Source of the DNA: Enterococcus mundtii
Lineage (GTDB): Bacteria > Bacillota > Bacilli > Lactobacillales > Enterococcaceae
Direction: 5' to 3'
NCBI RefSeq assembly: GCF_003957375.1
Contig: NZ_CP025473.1
Span: forward strand, 594,001 to 658,000
DNA: 64,000 nt
A model generated the notes under the pieces. It worked only from the letters and a program-made list of their open reading frames with translations, was not told where the DNA came from and made no database searches. Below are positions 35,132 to 46,169 of the stretch, one piece after another; position 1 is the first letter of the stretch; each line of letters starts with the position of its first letter. A program made the position numbers and the translations under genes.

Positions 35132-37139
35132 TCAAAAACACAAAAATTACTACGAAGGACCTAAGGTGATCGTGACTTGGGCCCTTGGTCATTTATTAGG
35201 TCTAAAGATGCCAGAAGATCTGAATAAGGAATGGCAAAGCTGGCAGATGGAAACATTGCCGATGATCCCGAAAAAACTAGGGATCAAACCATTACCAAAA
35301 ACTGGTCATCAATTGAAAGCTATCAAGCAATTGGCTAGTCGTAAAGATGTCTCAGAAGCAGTGATCGCCACAGATGCCGGACGTGAAGGAGAACTCGTTG
35401 CACGTTGGATCTTGGAATACGTTCATTTCAATAGGCCGGTGAAACGTTTGTGGATCTCCTCACAAACAGATAAAGCAATCAAGACAGGTTTCAACCAATT
35501 GAAACCAGCTAAAAGCTATGATGCGCTTTATGAGTCTGCTTTGGCTAGGGCAAAAGCAGATTGGTTGGTTGGGTTGAATGTGACACGTGCGCTGACAGTA
35601 AAATATCAAGACAATTTATCAGCGGGTCGGGTACAAACTCCAACCTTAGCTTTAGTGCGTAATCAAGAAAAGAAAATCGAGTCGTTCCGACCACAAACGT
35701 ATTTTACGATTTCATTGACAGTCGGCAATGAACAAGCAAAAATGGTCCAAAAAAACCAGTTTGCTTTGAAATCCCATGAAGAAGCCCAAGCGTTTGTTAA
35801 AACCCTTAGTCAGAGTAAGGGAACAGTAGTCAACATTGAAGAAAAAACAAAGACAGAAAAAGCGCCACTGCCTTATGATCTAACGGAGATCCAACGCGAA
35901 GCCAACCAACGTTATGGCTATTCTGCAAAGAAAACGTTAGGTCTTGTTCAAAGTTTATACGAAACGCACAAGATCGTCACCTATCCACGAACAGATAGTA
36001 AATATTTGACGAATGATATGAAAAGCACGATGAAAGAACGACTTCAAGCCATCAGCGATTTTGCACCAGAAGTCAAAACTTATTTGAAAAATGGGGCAGT
36101 GGTTCGTCAAACGAGTGTCTTCCAAGATAGTAAAGTAACAGATCACCATGCCTTGTTGCCGACGGAAAATCGTCCACGCTATGAGAAACTAAGCAACGAA
36201 GAACAAAAAATCTATCAAATGATCGTGACACGTTTCTTAGGCTTGTTTGCAGAACCACATAAAATCAGTCAAACAAAAATCACTGTCGTATTTGGTAACG
36301 AACAATTTGTTTTTCGCCAAAACCGGGTGTTGGAAGCTGGCTGGAAAACGTCTGCGGAAAGTCATGTGGATTCGTTTGACTGGAAAAAAGACATGCGCAT
36401 CCAACCTGATTTTACAATCAAAAAAGAATTGTCGGCACCGCCGAAACCTTTGACGGAAGCAAGTTTGTTAGGCTTAATGGAAAAACACAGTTTAGGCACG
36501 CCTGCGACTCGTGCGGAGATCATTGAAAAATTGATCAAATCCGAATTAATGGAACGCACACCCCAAGGTTTACAAGTCTCGCCGAAAGGCAAGCAGTTGT
36601 TAGAACTGGTCAATCCATCACTTGTGACACCAGATTTGACTGAAAGTTGGGAAAGAGATTTAGAAGCGATCGCGCTTGGGAAAAAACAAGCGAATGTCTT
36701 TTTGCAATCCATCGAAAAAGAAACGAAGCGACTTGTCCAAGAAATCAAAACAAGTAAACAACAATATCAAGATTTTTCGATTACACAAAAGAAATGTCCG
36801 GATTGTGGCTCGAATCTCCGTGAGAAGAACACGAAAGATGGCAAAATCTATGTGTGTACAAACCAAGATTGTAACTATCGCCGTCGCAAAGATCCGAAAG
36901 TCTCCAACCATCGTTGTCCGCAATGTCATCGCAAAATGGAGATCATTGAAGGCAAGAACGGGGCTTACTTCCGTTGTAAATTTGATGGGACGACAGAGAA
37001 AATGCTAGGGAAAAAAGAGCAGAAGAAAAAAATGACGAAACATGAAGAACGTCGCTTGATGAAGAAATATTCTCAAGCAGAAGAACCGGAAGAAAGCCCA
37101 CTAGCAGCAGCCTTAAAAGCTGCGATGAAAGATCATTGA
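35064..37139 (+). CDS. topB: DNA topoisomerase III (TopB)
   Basis: This 691-residue type IA topoisomerase passes single strands and resolves replication and recombination intermediates. The Toprim domain starts LILAEKPSVAKDLSKVLG with acidic residues in ATDAGREGELVAR; the catalytic tyrosine is in IVTYPRTDSKYL. Near the C-terminus two cysteine clusters form zinc ribbons (CPDCGSNL...CTNQDCNYR and CPQCHRKM...C), followed by a Lys-rich end. AAAGGA lies before the ATG at 35064, inside the DUF1033 gene. The stop is two bases from the stop of the convergent ProX-type gene, with no terminator between. Confidence 0.94.
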   Translation: MKQLILAEKPSVAKDLSKVLGANQKHKNYYEGPKVIVTWALGHLLGLKMPEDLNKEWQSWQMETLPMIPKKLGIKPLPKTGHQLKAIKQLASRKDVSEAVIATDAGREGELVARWILEYVHFNRPVKRLWISSQTDKAIKTGFNQLKPAKSYDALYESALARAKADWLVGLNVTRALTVKYQDNLSAGRVQTPTLALVRNQEKKIESFRPQTYFTISLTVGNEQAKMVQKNQFALKSHEEAQAFVKTLSQSKGTVVNIEEKTKTEKAPLPYDLTEIQREANQRYGYSAKKTLGLVQSLYETHKIVTYPRTDSKYLTNDMKSTMKERLQAISDFAPEVKTYLKNGAVVRQTSVFQDSKVTDHHALLPTENRPRYEKLSNEEQKIYQMIVTRFLGLFAEPHKISQTKITVVFGNEQFVFRQNRVLEAGWKTSAESHVDSFDWKKDMRIQPDFTIKKELSAPPKPLTEASLLGLMEKHSLGTPATRAEIIEKLIKSELMERTPQGLQVSPKGKQLLELVNPSLVTPDLTESWERDLEAIALGKKQANVFLQSIEKETKRLVQEIKTSKQQYQDFSITQKKCPDCGSNLREKNTKDGKIYVCTNQDCNYRRRKDPKVSNHRCPQCHRKMEIIEGKNGAYFRCKFDGTTEKMLGKKEQKKKMTKHEERRLMKKYSQAEEPEESPLAAALKAAMKDH

Positions 37140-37140
37140 G

Positions 37141-37626
37141 TTACAAGACTTCATATCTTGGTAGATGATTTACATGAGTGAGTAGTCGTTCAAAATCTGC
37201 AAAGGGAAATATGATGGTACTGGTGTTGCTGTTTGGATGAAAGCCAACGGTATCATTGCGATCGATCGAGGAGTCAATGACGACTTGGATCTCGTTTTCT
37301 AAATCGTTGACTAAGGCAAATGGATTGACGGTGCCTGGCGGAACATGCAACAACTGTTTGACTTGGTCTTCTGGCACAAACGATAATCGTTTTTCATTCA
37401 ACTGTTCTGCCAATAATTTCAAGTCGGCTTGTTTTTCATCAGGTAAGACGACAAAATAAATTTGTTTACCTTTCTTTGGTTTGACCAAAAGATTTTTGAC
37501 TTGTGGACCTGGCAAAGTAAACGTTAGATTTTTAACAGAAGTAATGGCTGGGTGGTTCACTTCATGGTAATTGATTGCCAATAGATCCAGCAATTCATAG
37601 GCCTCTTGTTTCGTGGCATGACACAT
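37141..37626 (-). CDS. ProX/PrdX-type aminoacyl-tRNA deacylase (YbaK fold)
   Basis: This 161-residue protein has the YbaK/ProRS editing-domain fold, which removes wrongly attached amino acids (Ala, in the PrdX type) from tRNA-Pro. Typical features are HPAITSVKNLTF, the conserved lysine of LLVKPKKGKQIYFVVLP, and the GTVNPFALVND and VGFHPNSNTSTI loops. The frame begins at 37647, but GGAGG at about 37636 lies inside that extension, so the ATG at 37626 is the start. It is a single gene. Confidence 0.87.
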   Translation of the reverse strand: MCHATKQEAYELLDLLAINYHEVNHPAITSVKNLTFTLPGPQVKNLLVKPKKGKQIYFVVLPDEKQADLKLLAEQLNEKRLSFVPEDQVKQLLHVPPGTVNPFALVNDLENEIQVVIDSSIDRNDTVGFHPNSNTSTIIFPFADFERLLTHVNHLPRYEVL

Positions 37627-37674
37627 AAAAAACAATCCTCCATTCATTTTTTATTTATTTTAGCACAAAAAAGA

Positions 37675-37703
37675 TTGACAAATAAAAATGAATCGGGTAA
37701 ATT
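37675..37703 (+). promoter_or_regulatory. Promoter of the T-box/ABC transporter operon
   Basis: TTGACA (37675-37680), a 17-bp spacer and TAAATT (37698-37703). Transcription would begin near 37710 and produce a leader of about 330 nt that contains the T-box. Confidence 0.75.
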
Positions 37704-37709
37704 ACTCAT

Positions 37710-37982
37710 TAAGTTAAATAAAAGACATCGAAAAGAAGAGTAGCAATTAAGTGTTTGAAGAGAGTCTCTGGTTGGTGAGAAGAGGCAATAACTGATTGTG
37801 AAACACATCTTGGAGTCGATTTTCTGAACAGCCAGTAAGGAAATCCGGGAAGCCCGTTACAGCTGCGGTCGTTGTTAGACGACCAGATAAGGTTAGTTTT
37901 GCGAGAAACTAATAAAAAAAGGTGGAACCACGTATTTTGCGTCCTTTGGTCTTCGGATCAAAGGACTTTTTTTGTTTTTCAT
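37710..37982 (+). ncRNA. T-box riboswitch (specifier probably CAC, histidine)
   Basis: The T-box sequence GGTGGAACCACG is at 37921-37932 and is followed by the terminator GTCCTTTG...CAAAGGAC plus T7 (37941-37982). Stem I starts near 37725 with the AGAGAGTC / GTGAGAAGAG motifs. The specifier loop ends TGAA-A-CAC-A, which puts CAC (37804-37806, His codon) in the specifier position; ACA (Thr), one base earlier, is the alternative. Uncharged tRNA would pair with the specifier and the T-box and open the transporter operon. Confidence 0.88.
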
Positions 37983-38040
37983 GTGGTTGGAAGGGACAGC
38001 TAACAATGTACCCCTTTAAAGAAAAGAGGAGGAAAAGAAA

Positions 38041-38682
38041 ATGAATGATTTATTAGAAGTGATGCCACAGTTGTTAGTAGGGGCACTGACAACCTTGAAA
38101 TTATTTGCCTTTACCTTGATTGGTTCTTTACCATTAGGAATTATTTTAGCCTTAGGGTTGTCGTTACATTTTAAACCAATCCGTTATTTCGTACAAACGT
38201 ATGTCTGGATCATGCGAGGAACGCCGCTATTGTTACAATTGATCTTCGTGTTCTACGGCTTGCCAACGATCGGGATCGTGTTTGATCGCTTCGAAGCTGC
38301 CTTGATCGCATTCATTTTAAATTATGCTGCCTATTTTGCAGAAATTTTCCGTGGTGGTATCCAGTCGATTCCTAAAGGGCAATATGAAGCAGCACAAGTC
38401 TTACAGTTGAGTCCTTTCCAAACAGTGACAAGAATCATTATTCCGCAAGTAACAAAAATCGTGTTACCTTCTGTCGGCAATGAAGTCATCAATCTAGTGA
38501 AAGATTCTTCGTTGATCTACATCTTAGGTTTAGGTGATGTGATGCGAGCTGGTAAGATCGCGATGGAGAGAGACGCAAGTTTACTTCCGTTGCTTGGCGT
38601 GGCGTTGATCTATCTAGCGCTAACAGGAGTGCTGACGATCGTGTTGAAGCAAATTGAAGAAAAATTAAATTATTACCGCTAA
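38041..38682 (+). CDS. Amino acid ABC transporter permease (probably histidine)
   Basis: This 213-residue membrane protein belongs to the HisM/GlnP permease family: about five helices and the EAA loop QYEAAQVLQLSPFQTVTRIIIPQ that docks onto the ATPase. It is the first gene of a three-gene transporter (permease, ATPase, binding protein) under the T-box. With a CAC specifier it corresponds to the predicted lactic acid bacterial histidine importer HisXYZ. AGAGGAGGAAA precedes the ATG. Confidence 0.88.
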   Translation: MNDLLEVMPQLLVGALTTLKLFAFTLIGSLPLGIILALGLSLHFKPIRYFVQTYVWIMRGTPLLLQLIFVFYGLPTIGIVFDRFEAALIAFILNYAAYFAEIFRGGIQSIPKGQYEAAQVLQLSPFQTVTRIIIPQVTKIVLPSVGNEVINLVKDSSLIYILGLGDVMRAGKIAMERDASLLPLLGVALIYLALTGVLTIVLKQIEEKLNYYR

Positions 38683-38702
38683 GAAACGAGGAGGGAACAG
38701 CG

Positions 38703-39338
38703 ATGATTGAATTAAAAAAGATTAGTAAATCATTTGGTGACAAACAAGTGATCAAAGATTTTGACTTAGTAATCCCAGAAGGGCAAACCTTAGCGATCGG
38801 TGGACCGTCAGGAGGCGGTAAAACAACGATGTTACGGATTTTAGCCGGTTTAGAAAAAGCCGACAGTGGCGAGCTTTACCTGGATGGCACGAAATTTGAC
38901 CCTTTCGAATTGAAAACGAAAGAACAAGTGGTAGGCGTCGTCTTTCAAGATTTCCAACTTTTTCCGCATTTAAATATTTTTGATAACATCACTTTGGCAC
39001 CTAAAATGGTGTTGAAACAAAGTAAAGAAGAATACACCAAAAAGGCGGAAGAATTAGCGGACTCATTAGGGATTCGTGATTTATTAGGAAATTATCCTTA
39101 TCAATTATCTGGGGGACAAAAACAACGTGTGGCCATTGCTCGTGCGTTAGCGATGAACCCGCGAGTGCTAGCTTATGATGAACCGACGAGTGCATTAGAT
39201 CCAGAGTTACGCCAACAAGTAGAGAAGTTGATTCTTTCATTAAAAGAAGAGGGCGTGACACAAATCATCGTGACCCACGATTTAGTCTTTGCTGAAAACG
39301 TTGGGGATCAATTGATCAAAGTTATGCCAAGTAAGTAG
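38703..39338 (+). CDS. Amino acid ABC transporter ATP-binding protein
   Basis: This 211-residue ATPase drives the T-box-controlled importer. Visible motifs are Walker A GGPSGGGKTT, Q-loop FQDFQLFPHLNIFDN, signature LSGGQKQRVAIARALA, Walker B VLAYDEPTSALD and the H-loop THD. It is shorter than most family members (about 240) because the C-terminus ends soon after the H-loop. It lies 20 bases after the permease gene with ribosome binding site GAGGAGGGAA. Confidence 0.92.
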   Translation: MIELKKISKSFGDKQVIKDFDLVIPEGQTLAIGGPSGGGKTTMLRILAGLEKADSGELYLDGTKFDPFELKTKEQVVGVVFQDFQLFPHLNIFDNITLAPKMVLKQSKEEYTKKAEELADSLGIRDLLGNYPYQLSGGQKQRVAIARALAMNPRVLAYDEPTSALDPELRQQVEKLILSLKEEGVTQIIVTHDLVFAENVGDQLIKVMPSK

Positions 39339-39356
39339 GAAAGCGGTGGGGAGAAA

Positions 39357-40169
39357 ATGAAAAAATTCAGCTTTTTGATTTTATCTTTGATTGGTTTTTT
39401 CTTTTTAACTGGCTGCACGAATGAGCGGACAGCGACAGAAAGCTGGTCAAGAATCAATCAAGAAAAAAAGATTATCGTAGGACTGGACGACAGCTTTGTA
39501 CCAATGGGTTTTCGTGATAAAGATGGCAAATTGACAGGATTTGATATTGAGTTAGCGAAAGCTGTCTTTGATGAATATGGCATTACTGTTGAGTTCCAAC
39601 CAATTGACTGGTCAATGAAGGAGTTCGAATTAAACAACGGAACAATTGATCTGATCTGGAACGGGTATTCAAAAACGCCAGAACGTGAAGAAAAGGTCTT
39701 GTTTACAAAACCATATATGAAAAATGATCAAGTGCTGATCACACCAAAAACTTCTGGCATTACAAGCTTTGAACAAATGCAAGACAAAATCTTAGGCGCA
39801 CAAAACGGTTCTTCTGGTTATGATATGTTTGTCAGACATCCAGAAATACTCAAAGACTATGTGAAAAATCAAGAGGCAGTTTTGTACGCAAGTTTTAATG
39901 AAGCATTGATCGATTTGAAAAGTGGCCGTACAGATGGTGTGTTGATCGATAAAGTCTATGCCGAGTATTTTTTGAACATACGAGACGAATTAGATAATTT
40001 CAATGTGATCAAAGGGGACTTTGATGGAGAAGATTTTGCTGTCGGTGCGCGAAAAAATGACGAAATACTTGTGGAAAAAGTCAATGACGGCATAGCTGAA
40101 TTGGTTAGAAACGGAAAATTTAGCAGGATCTCAGAGAAGTGGTTTGGTGAAGATGTCACACCAGAATAG
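39357..40169 (+). CDS. Amino acid ABC transporter substrate-binding lipoprotein
   Basis: This 270-residue lipoprotein captures the substrate outside the membrane. The signal peptide ends in the lipobox LTGC (Cys 20). The family-3 binding-protein fold is recognisable from IIVGLDDSFVPMGFRDKDGKL, LTGFDIELAKAVFDEYGI and IDLIWNGYSKTPEREEKVLFT, which includes the conserved arginine that holds the amino acid carboxylate. It is the third gene of the operon. The T-box specifier, not the protein, suggests histidine. Confidence 0.9.
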   Translation: MKKFSFLILSLIGFFFLTGCTNERTATESWSRINQEKKIIVGLDDSFVPMGFRDKDGKLTGFDIELAKAVFDEYGITVEFQPIDWSMKEFELNNGTIDLIWNGYSKTPEREEKVLFTKPYMKNDQVLITPKTSGITSFEQMQDKILGAQNGSSGYDMFVRHPEILKDYVKNQEAVLYASFNEALIDLKSGRTDGVLIDKVYAEYFLNIRDELDNFNVIKGDFDGEDFAVGARKNDEILVEKVNDGIAELVRNGKFSRISEKWFGEDVTPE

Positions 40170-40208
40170 GTGACAGGATGACATGAAGGATCGAATCATA
40201 GGGGAAGT

Positions 40209-40248
40209 CAAAAAAGTGGAACAGCATCTGCTGCACCACTTTTTTTGT
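40209..40248 (+). terminator. Terminator of the ABC transporter operon
   Basis: AAAAAAGTGG-AA-CAGCA-TC-TGCTG-CA-CCACTTTTTTT, a stem with small internal loops and a T-run. Confidence 0.85.
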
Positions 40249-40308
40249 TTGTTTCGGACTTATTTTTTAAATGACTAGACTTTTATTTGTAAATGTCAAA
40301 AATCTACT

Positions 40309-40337
40309 TGGTAATGAAAAGGGTTTCGTGTTATTCT
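40309..40337 (+). promoter_or_regulatory. Promoter of the GH1 gene with cre-like sequence
   Basis: TTGGTA (40309-40314) and TATTCT (40332-40337) are 17 bp apart. The segment ATGAAAAGGGTTTCG (40314-40328) resembles a cre site but has GG in place of the central CG and a final G, so CcpA control is possible rather than firm. Confidence 0.45.
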
Positions 40338-40359
40338 AAAGAGGTAAAGATTGAACTAG

Positions 40360-41817
<1,458 letters not shown>

Positions 41818-41863
41818 AGGGTCACTTTGATGCGTTTCCTCATTAAATAGTGAATAATTAACT

Positions 41864-41899
41864 AAGAAGAGAGGACCTAGGTCTTGCTCTTCTTTTTTT
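41864..41899 (+). terminator. Terminator of the GH1 gene
   Basis: AGAAGAG-GACCTAGGTC-CTCTTCT-type hairpin followed by T7. Confidence 0.85.
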
Positions 41900-41934
41900 G
41901 ATAAAGAAAGAAAATCAGTAATCGGGCAAACAAA

Positions 41935-41970
41935 ACTTTTGTTCGCTTGCTTTTTTTTGTATAATGGAAC
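41935..41970 (+). promoter_or_regulatory. Promoter region of ftsK
   Basis: A consensus TATAAT lies at about 41959-41964, after a T8 run; TTTTGT 17 bp upstream may act as -35. An inverted repeat (GCAAACAAAA / TTTTGTTCGC) precedes the T8 run and could be a weak second terminator of the upstream gene. Confidence 0.5.
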
Positions 41971-41992
41971 TTGATGAAAAGAGGGATATATC

Positions 41993-44431
41993 ATGGCAAA
42001 GAAAAAACGTCCTGCTAAGAAGAAGAGAAAAACTAAAAAACAAAAACAGCAGCAGGAGCAAATGATCGCGATCGGTGTTGGCTTTGCTTTTATACTATTT
42101 GCCGTCTTTGGCTTTTTGAAATTAGGCTTTTTAGGCATTTTAGTGGCGAATGGCTTTCGCATAGTCGCTGGAAATACGTATCAGATCCTCTGTGTATTAT
42201 TAGCAGTTTTAGGATTTTGGATCATGGTCAAAAATAGAGAATTCACGATGGGTAAGAGTCGTCGTTGGCTGGGAGTTGGGCTGTTTTATTTAGGTATCTT
42301 ACTCTTTTTACATGCCAATCTTTTTGGAAAATTGAACAGCGGAGAACCCAATATCATTGGAACGACTTGGGATCTACTATCGGCAGATATTCGTCAAAGC
42401 CAAATCACCACGAATGTCGGTGGTGGTATGCTAGGTGCATTTATTTATAATCTGACATTCTTTTTGATTGCTCAACCGGGAAGTTATTTCGTAGCTGTTT
42501 TATTGATTATTGGCGGAGCAGTATTATTCAGTAATGTTGAGGGGCATCAATTATTGAATGCCTTACAAGTCATGGGCGATCGATTCCAAGAACTGTTAGA
42601 AGGCGACCCAGAAAAGCAGGCACGCAAACAAGCTGCGAAAGAAGAGCGGCAAAAGCAACGAGCAGAAGCGAAAGAAGCGAAACGTCTTGCTGCGAAAGAA
42701 GCAGCCGAAGCTGAAGCGACGGAAATGGAACAAAAGCGAGCCACTCGTCAAAAGAATCAGGTCCAAAAGGAAACTTCTCCTATTTATGAAGAAAGTGAAC
42801 CTGAACAATTAAGTTTTGTGCCGATTGACAGTTTCCAAGGAAATGTCCAACCTCCTGTTATGGAACGTCCTAAACAGGATGAGATGAGTCAATTACAAGA
42901 GTCTTCCGAAGATGAGTTATTTGAAGATGATGGCACTGCATTAGAATTTGAGATCGAAGCAGAAGAAGAAAATCAAGCATACGAACTACCTTCAATCGAT
43001 TTATTAGACTCAGCGCAAACCGTGGATCAAAGTGATGAGTACAAGAAAATTGAAAAGAACATTGGCGTATTAGAACAAACTTTCCAAAGTTTTGGTGTCG
43101 ATGCGAAAGTCGTCAAAGCAAGTTTAGGACCATCTGTGACGAAGTTTGAGATTCAACCAGCTGTCGGAGTAAAAGTAAGTAAAATCGTTAGTTTAACGGA
43201 TGATATTGCCTTAGCTCTAGCCGCAAAAGATGTTCGTATGGAAGCACCAATCCCTGGGAAATCATTGATTGGGATCGAAGTGCCGAATAGCAAGATCAGT
43301 ATGGTTTCGTTTAGAGAGATCATCGAAGCCCAACCGGATCATCCAGACAAGCTATTGGAAGTACCTTTAGGACGAGATGTTTCGGGTCGTGTCCAAACGG
43401 CTGATTTATCGAAAATGCCTCACTTGCTCGTTGCCGGGTCGACTGGTAGTGGGAAGTCAGTGGCGATCAACGGTATCATCACAAGTATCTTGATGCGAGC
43501 AAAACCTCATGAAGTCAAACTGATGATGATCGACCCGAAAATGGTCGAGTTGAATATGTATAATGGTATCCCGCATTTGTTGACGCCAGTTGTGACCAAT
43601 CCTAGAAAAGCAGCACAAGCGTTGCAAAAAGTCGTTCAGGAAATGGAGGAACGGTATGAGAAGTTTGCTGCAACTGGTGTGAGAAATATCTCTGGGTACA
43701 ATGAATTTGTCCAACAAAAAAATCTAGAAAATGGAACCAAACATCCGACCTTACCATTTATCGTCGTCATTGTTGATGAATTGGCGGATCTGATGATGGT
43801 TGCAAGCAACGAAGTCGAAGATGCGATCATCCGGTTAGCGCAAATGGCTCGTGCCGCAGGTATCCATATGATCTTGGCAACACAACGCCCAAGTGTGGAT
43901 GTTATCACCGGAATTATCAAAGCCAATGTGCCTTCACGAATGGCGTTTGCTGTTTCCAGCGGAACAGATTCACGAACGATCATTGATTCTAATGGGGCGG
44001 AAAAGCTCTTAGGACGAGGGGATATGCTCTTCTTACCAATGGGTGAGAACAAACCGATCCGTGTTCAAGGAGCCTTCATTTCAGATCATGAAGTGGAACG
44101 TGTGGTCAACTTTGTCACCGATCAACAAGAAGCCAATTACGAAGAAAAAATGATGCCAACGGATGAAGTTGAATCGGCTGGTTCAGCAGAACAACCTCAA
44201 GATGAACTATTTGAAGAGGCAAAAGCATTAGTCATTGAAATGCAAACAGCAAGTATTTCTTTATTGCAACGTCGTTTCAGAATTGGTTACAATCGAGCAG
44301 CCCGTTTAGTCGATGAGCTGGAAGCTCACGGCGTCGTGGGTCCTTCAGAAGGCAGTAAGCCTCGAAAAGTTTTTATTGAGCAAGTGGAAGAGTCAATGGA
44401 TCAATCATCATCTGAAAATCAGGAAATATAA
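41993..44431 (+). CDS. ftsK: DNA translocase FtsK/SpoIIIE
   Basis: This 812-residue septal DNA pump moves chromosome termini out of the closing septum. The Lys/Arg-rich start is followed by four membrane helices (up to about residue 185), a charged Ala/Glu/Lys-rich and acidic linker (190-340), then the motor with Walker A LLVAGSTGSGKSVAI and Walker B FIVVIVDELADLMM. The C-terminal gamma winged helix (ASISLLQRRFRIGYNRAARL) reads the polar KOPS/SRS sequences. ATG follows AGAGGGATA. It is a single gene. Confidence 0.95.
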   Translation: MAKKKRPAKKKRKTKKQKQQQEQMIAIGVGFAFILFAVFGFLKLGFLGILVANGFRIVAGNTYQILCVLLAVLGFWIMVKNREFTMGKSRRWLGVGLFYLGILLFLHANLFGKLNSGEPNIIGTTWDLLSADIRQSQITTNVGGGMLGAFIYNLTFFLIAQPGSYFVAVLLIIGGAVLFSNVEGHQLLNALQVMGDRFQELLEGDPEKQARKQAAKEERQKQRAEAKEAKRLAAKEAAEAEATEMEQKRATRQKNQVQKETSPIYEESEPEQLSFVPIDSFQGNVQPPVMERPKQDEMSQLQESSEDELFEDDGTALEFEIEAEEENQAYELPSIDLLDSAQTVDQSDEYKKIEKNIGVLEQTFQSFGVDAKVVKASLGPSVTKFEIQPAVGVKVSKIVSLTDDIALALAAKDVRMEAPIPGKSLIGIEVPNSKISMVSFREIIEAQPDHPDKLLEVPLGRDVSGRVQTADLSKMPHLLVAGSTGSGKSVAINGIITSILMRAKPHEVKLMMIDPKMVELNMYNGIPHLLTPVVTNPRKAAQALQKVVQEMEERYEKFAATGVRNISGYNEFVQQKNLENGTKHPTLPFIVVIVDELADLMMVASNEVEDAIIRLAQMARAAGIHMILATQRPSVDVITGIIKANVPSRMAFAVSSGTDSRTIIDSNGAEKLLGRGDMLFLPMGENKPIRVQGAFISDHEVERVVNFVTDQQEANYEEKMMPTDEVESAGSAEQPQDELFEEAKALVIEMQTASISLLQRRFRIGYNRAARLVDELEAHGVVGPSEGSKPRKVFIEQVEESMDQSSSENQEI

Positions 44432-44433
44432 AA

Positions 44434-44484
44434 TGAAAGCAAGAAATCTTTTCTTATCGAATTGATTTTTTGCTTTTATTTTGC
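44434..44484 (+). terminator. Terminator of ftsK
   Basis: AAAGCAAGAAATC...GATTTTTTGCTTTTATTTT imperfect stem directly after the stop codon. Confidence 0.75.
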
Positions 44485-44620
44485 GTTTAGTTCATAAAAA
44501 TATCTGTTTCGTGTAAAAAACAAGAATTAACAAAACATACATAATAAAATTATACCCACTAAATAATGATAAGCTAAAAGTTACAATTCATCTATGTGAC
44601 ACGTATTTGGGGCATTTTTT

Positions 44621-44890
44621 ATGGAATTATTTTTGATCGATTCTAAGTACGATAAGTGTAATCGCTTTTACTTTGACCTTGTAATTATTGCTTTCAAGAG
44701 CATCAGGCTCGAAAAAAGTGGTTGGACTGATCATTTCAGATGTCGGGTATGGTTCGTCTCTTTTATTTAGTTTTTCTTGATCATTCCAGCAACCTTGTCG
44801 ATTTTAGGGTTTATCTTTATTGAATGGATGATTTTGGATCCAGAAAAATCAGTAGAAGAATACGATGAGTTGCATGATACTCATGCATAG
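44621..44890 (+). pseudogene. Small membrane protein gene interrupted by an in-frame TAG
   Basis: The frame from ATG 44621 reads 49 codons (MELFLIDSKYDKCNRFYFDL ... RCRVWFVSFI) to TAG at 44768-44770, and continues open for 39 more codons to a second TAG at 44888-44890 (FFLIIPATLSILGFIFIEWMIL, then an acidic tail). The stop falls inside a would-be membrane helix. Both halves look like one 89-residue protein, so this is probably a gene broken by a single point mutation. The family is not recognised and the ribosome binding site is weak. Confidence 0.5.
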
Positions 44891-45010
44891 CCTAAATAAG
44901 ATTTAGTATAAGTTTTTAACGATTATTTAGTTTCTTTTGTGAACTATTGCATTAATAAAGGGAATCAGTTATAGTATGTAGCGATACTTTGAAAAAAAGA
45001 GGGAATAATC

Positions 45011-46084
45011 GTGGAAAAACAATCCATTTATAGCTTAACAAATAAAGAATTGACTGCTTGGTTTTTAGAACATGGTGAAAAGAAATTCCGTGCCTCACAA
45101 GTATGGGAATGGCTCTATCAAAAGCGTGTCACAAGCTTTAAAGAAATGACGAATCTTTCAAAAAGCTTGATTGAAAAACTATCAGAAAATTTTGAGATCA
45201 ATCCATTGAAACAAGTGATTGTGCAAGAGGCAAGTGATGGGACAGTCAAGTACTTGTTTGAGTTGCCAGATAAAAATATGATCGAAACGGTGTTGATGAG
45301 ACAAGAATATGGCTTGTCTGTGTGTGTAACTACACAAGTCGGATGTAATATTGGCTGTACTTTTTGTGCCAGTGGTTTATTAACGAAAAACCGAGACTTG
45401 ACTGCGGGGGAGATCGTGGCTCAGATCATGATGGTCCAACATTACTTTGATGAACGTCAACTGGGGGAACGAGTCTCCCATGTCGTGGTGATGGGGATCG
45501 GTGAACCGTTCGACAATTACGACAATGTCATGGATTTCTTGCATATCATCAATGATGCCAAAGGTTTAGCAATCGGTGCTCGTCACATCACAGTGTCAAC
45601 TAGTGGGTTGGCAAACAAAATCAAAGAGTTTGCTGAAAATGGATTACAAGTCAACTTAGCAATTTCATTACATGCACCAAATAATGAAGTACGTACGTCC
45701 ATGATGCGCATTAATCGCCGTTTTCCAATCGAAAAATTGATGGAAGCAGTGGATGAGTACTTGGAGAAAACCAACCGCCGGATCACGTTTGAGTACATTA
45801 TGCTGAATCAAGTAAATGATCGTCCAGAACATGCGCAACAACTTGCTGATCTGTTGAAAGACAAGAAAAAATTAACTTATGTCAATTTGATTCCTTACAA
45901 CCCAGTAAGTGAACATGATCAATATTCAAGAAGTCCAAAAGCGGATGTATTGAAATTTTATGATGTCTTGAAAAAGAACGGCATCAATTGTGTGATTCGC
46001 AAAGAACATGGGACAGATATTGATGCAGCTTGTGGGCAATTGCGTAGCAAACAAATGAAAAAAGAAAAAACTGTAGCAAAATAA
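45011..46084 (+). CDS. rlmN: 23S rRNA/tRNA adenine-C2 methyltransferase RlmN
   Basis: This 357-residue radical-SAM enzyme methylates A2503 of 23S rRNA and A37 of some tRNAs. The iron-sulfur motif is in [12 protein letters not shown], and the two cysteines of the methylation cycle are the one near [12 protein letters not shown] and the one in [24 protein letters not shown] is the conserved SAM-contact region. The start is GTG after AGAGGGAA. It is a single gene. Confidence 0.96.
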   Translation: MEKQSIYSLTNKELTAWFLEHGEKKFRASQVWEWLYQKRVTSFKEMTNLSKSLIEKLSENFEINPLKQVIVQEASDGTVKYLFELPDKNMIETVLMRQEYGLSVCVTTQVGCNIGCTFCASGLLTKNRDLTAGEIVAQIMMVQHYFDERQLGERVSHVVVMGIGEPFDNYDNVMDFLHIINDAKGLAIGARHITVSTSGLANKIKEFAENGLQVNLAISLHAPNNEVRTSMMRINRRFPIEKLMEAVDEYLEKTNRRITFEYIMLNQVNDRPEHAQQLADLLKDKKKLTYVNLIPYNPVSEHDQYSRSPKADVLKFYDVLKKNGINCVIRKEHGTDIDAACGQLRSKQMKKEKTVAK

Positions 46085-46169
46085 ATATTCTTAAAGTTAA
46101 GTTTTCTTTCCTTCTCTTTTCCCCGTTTGGCTGATAGAATAGGCTGAAATTGGAATGGAGGGGAATAGG

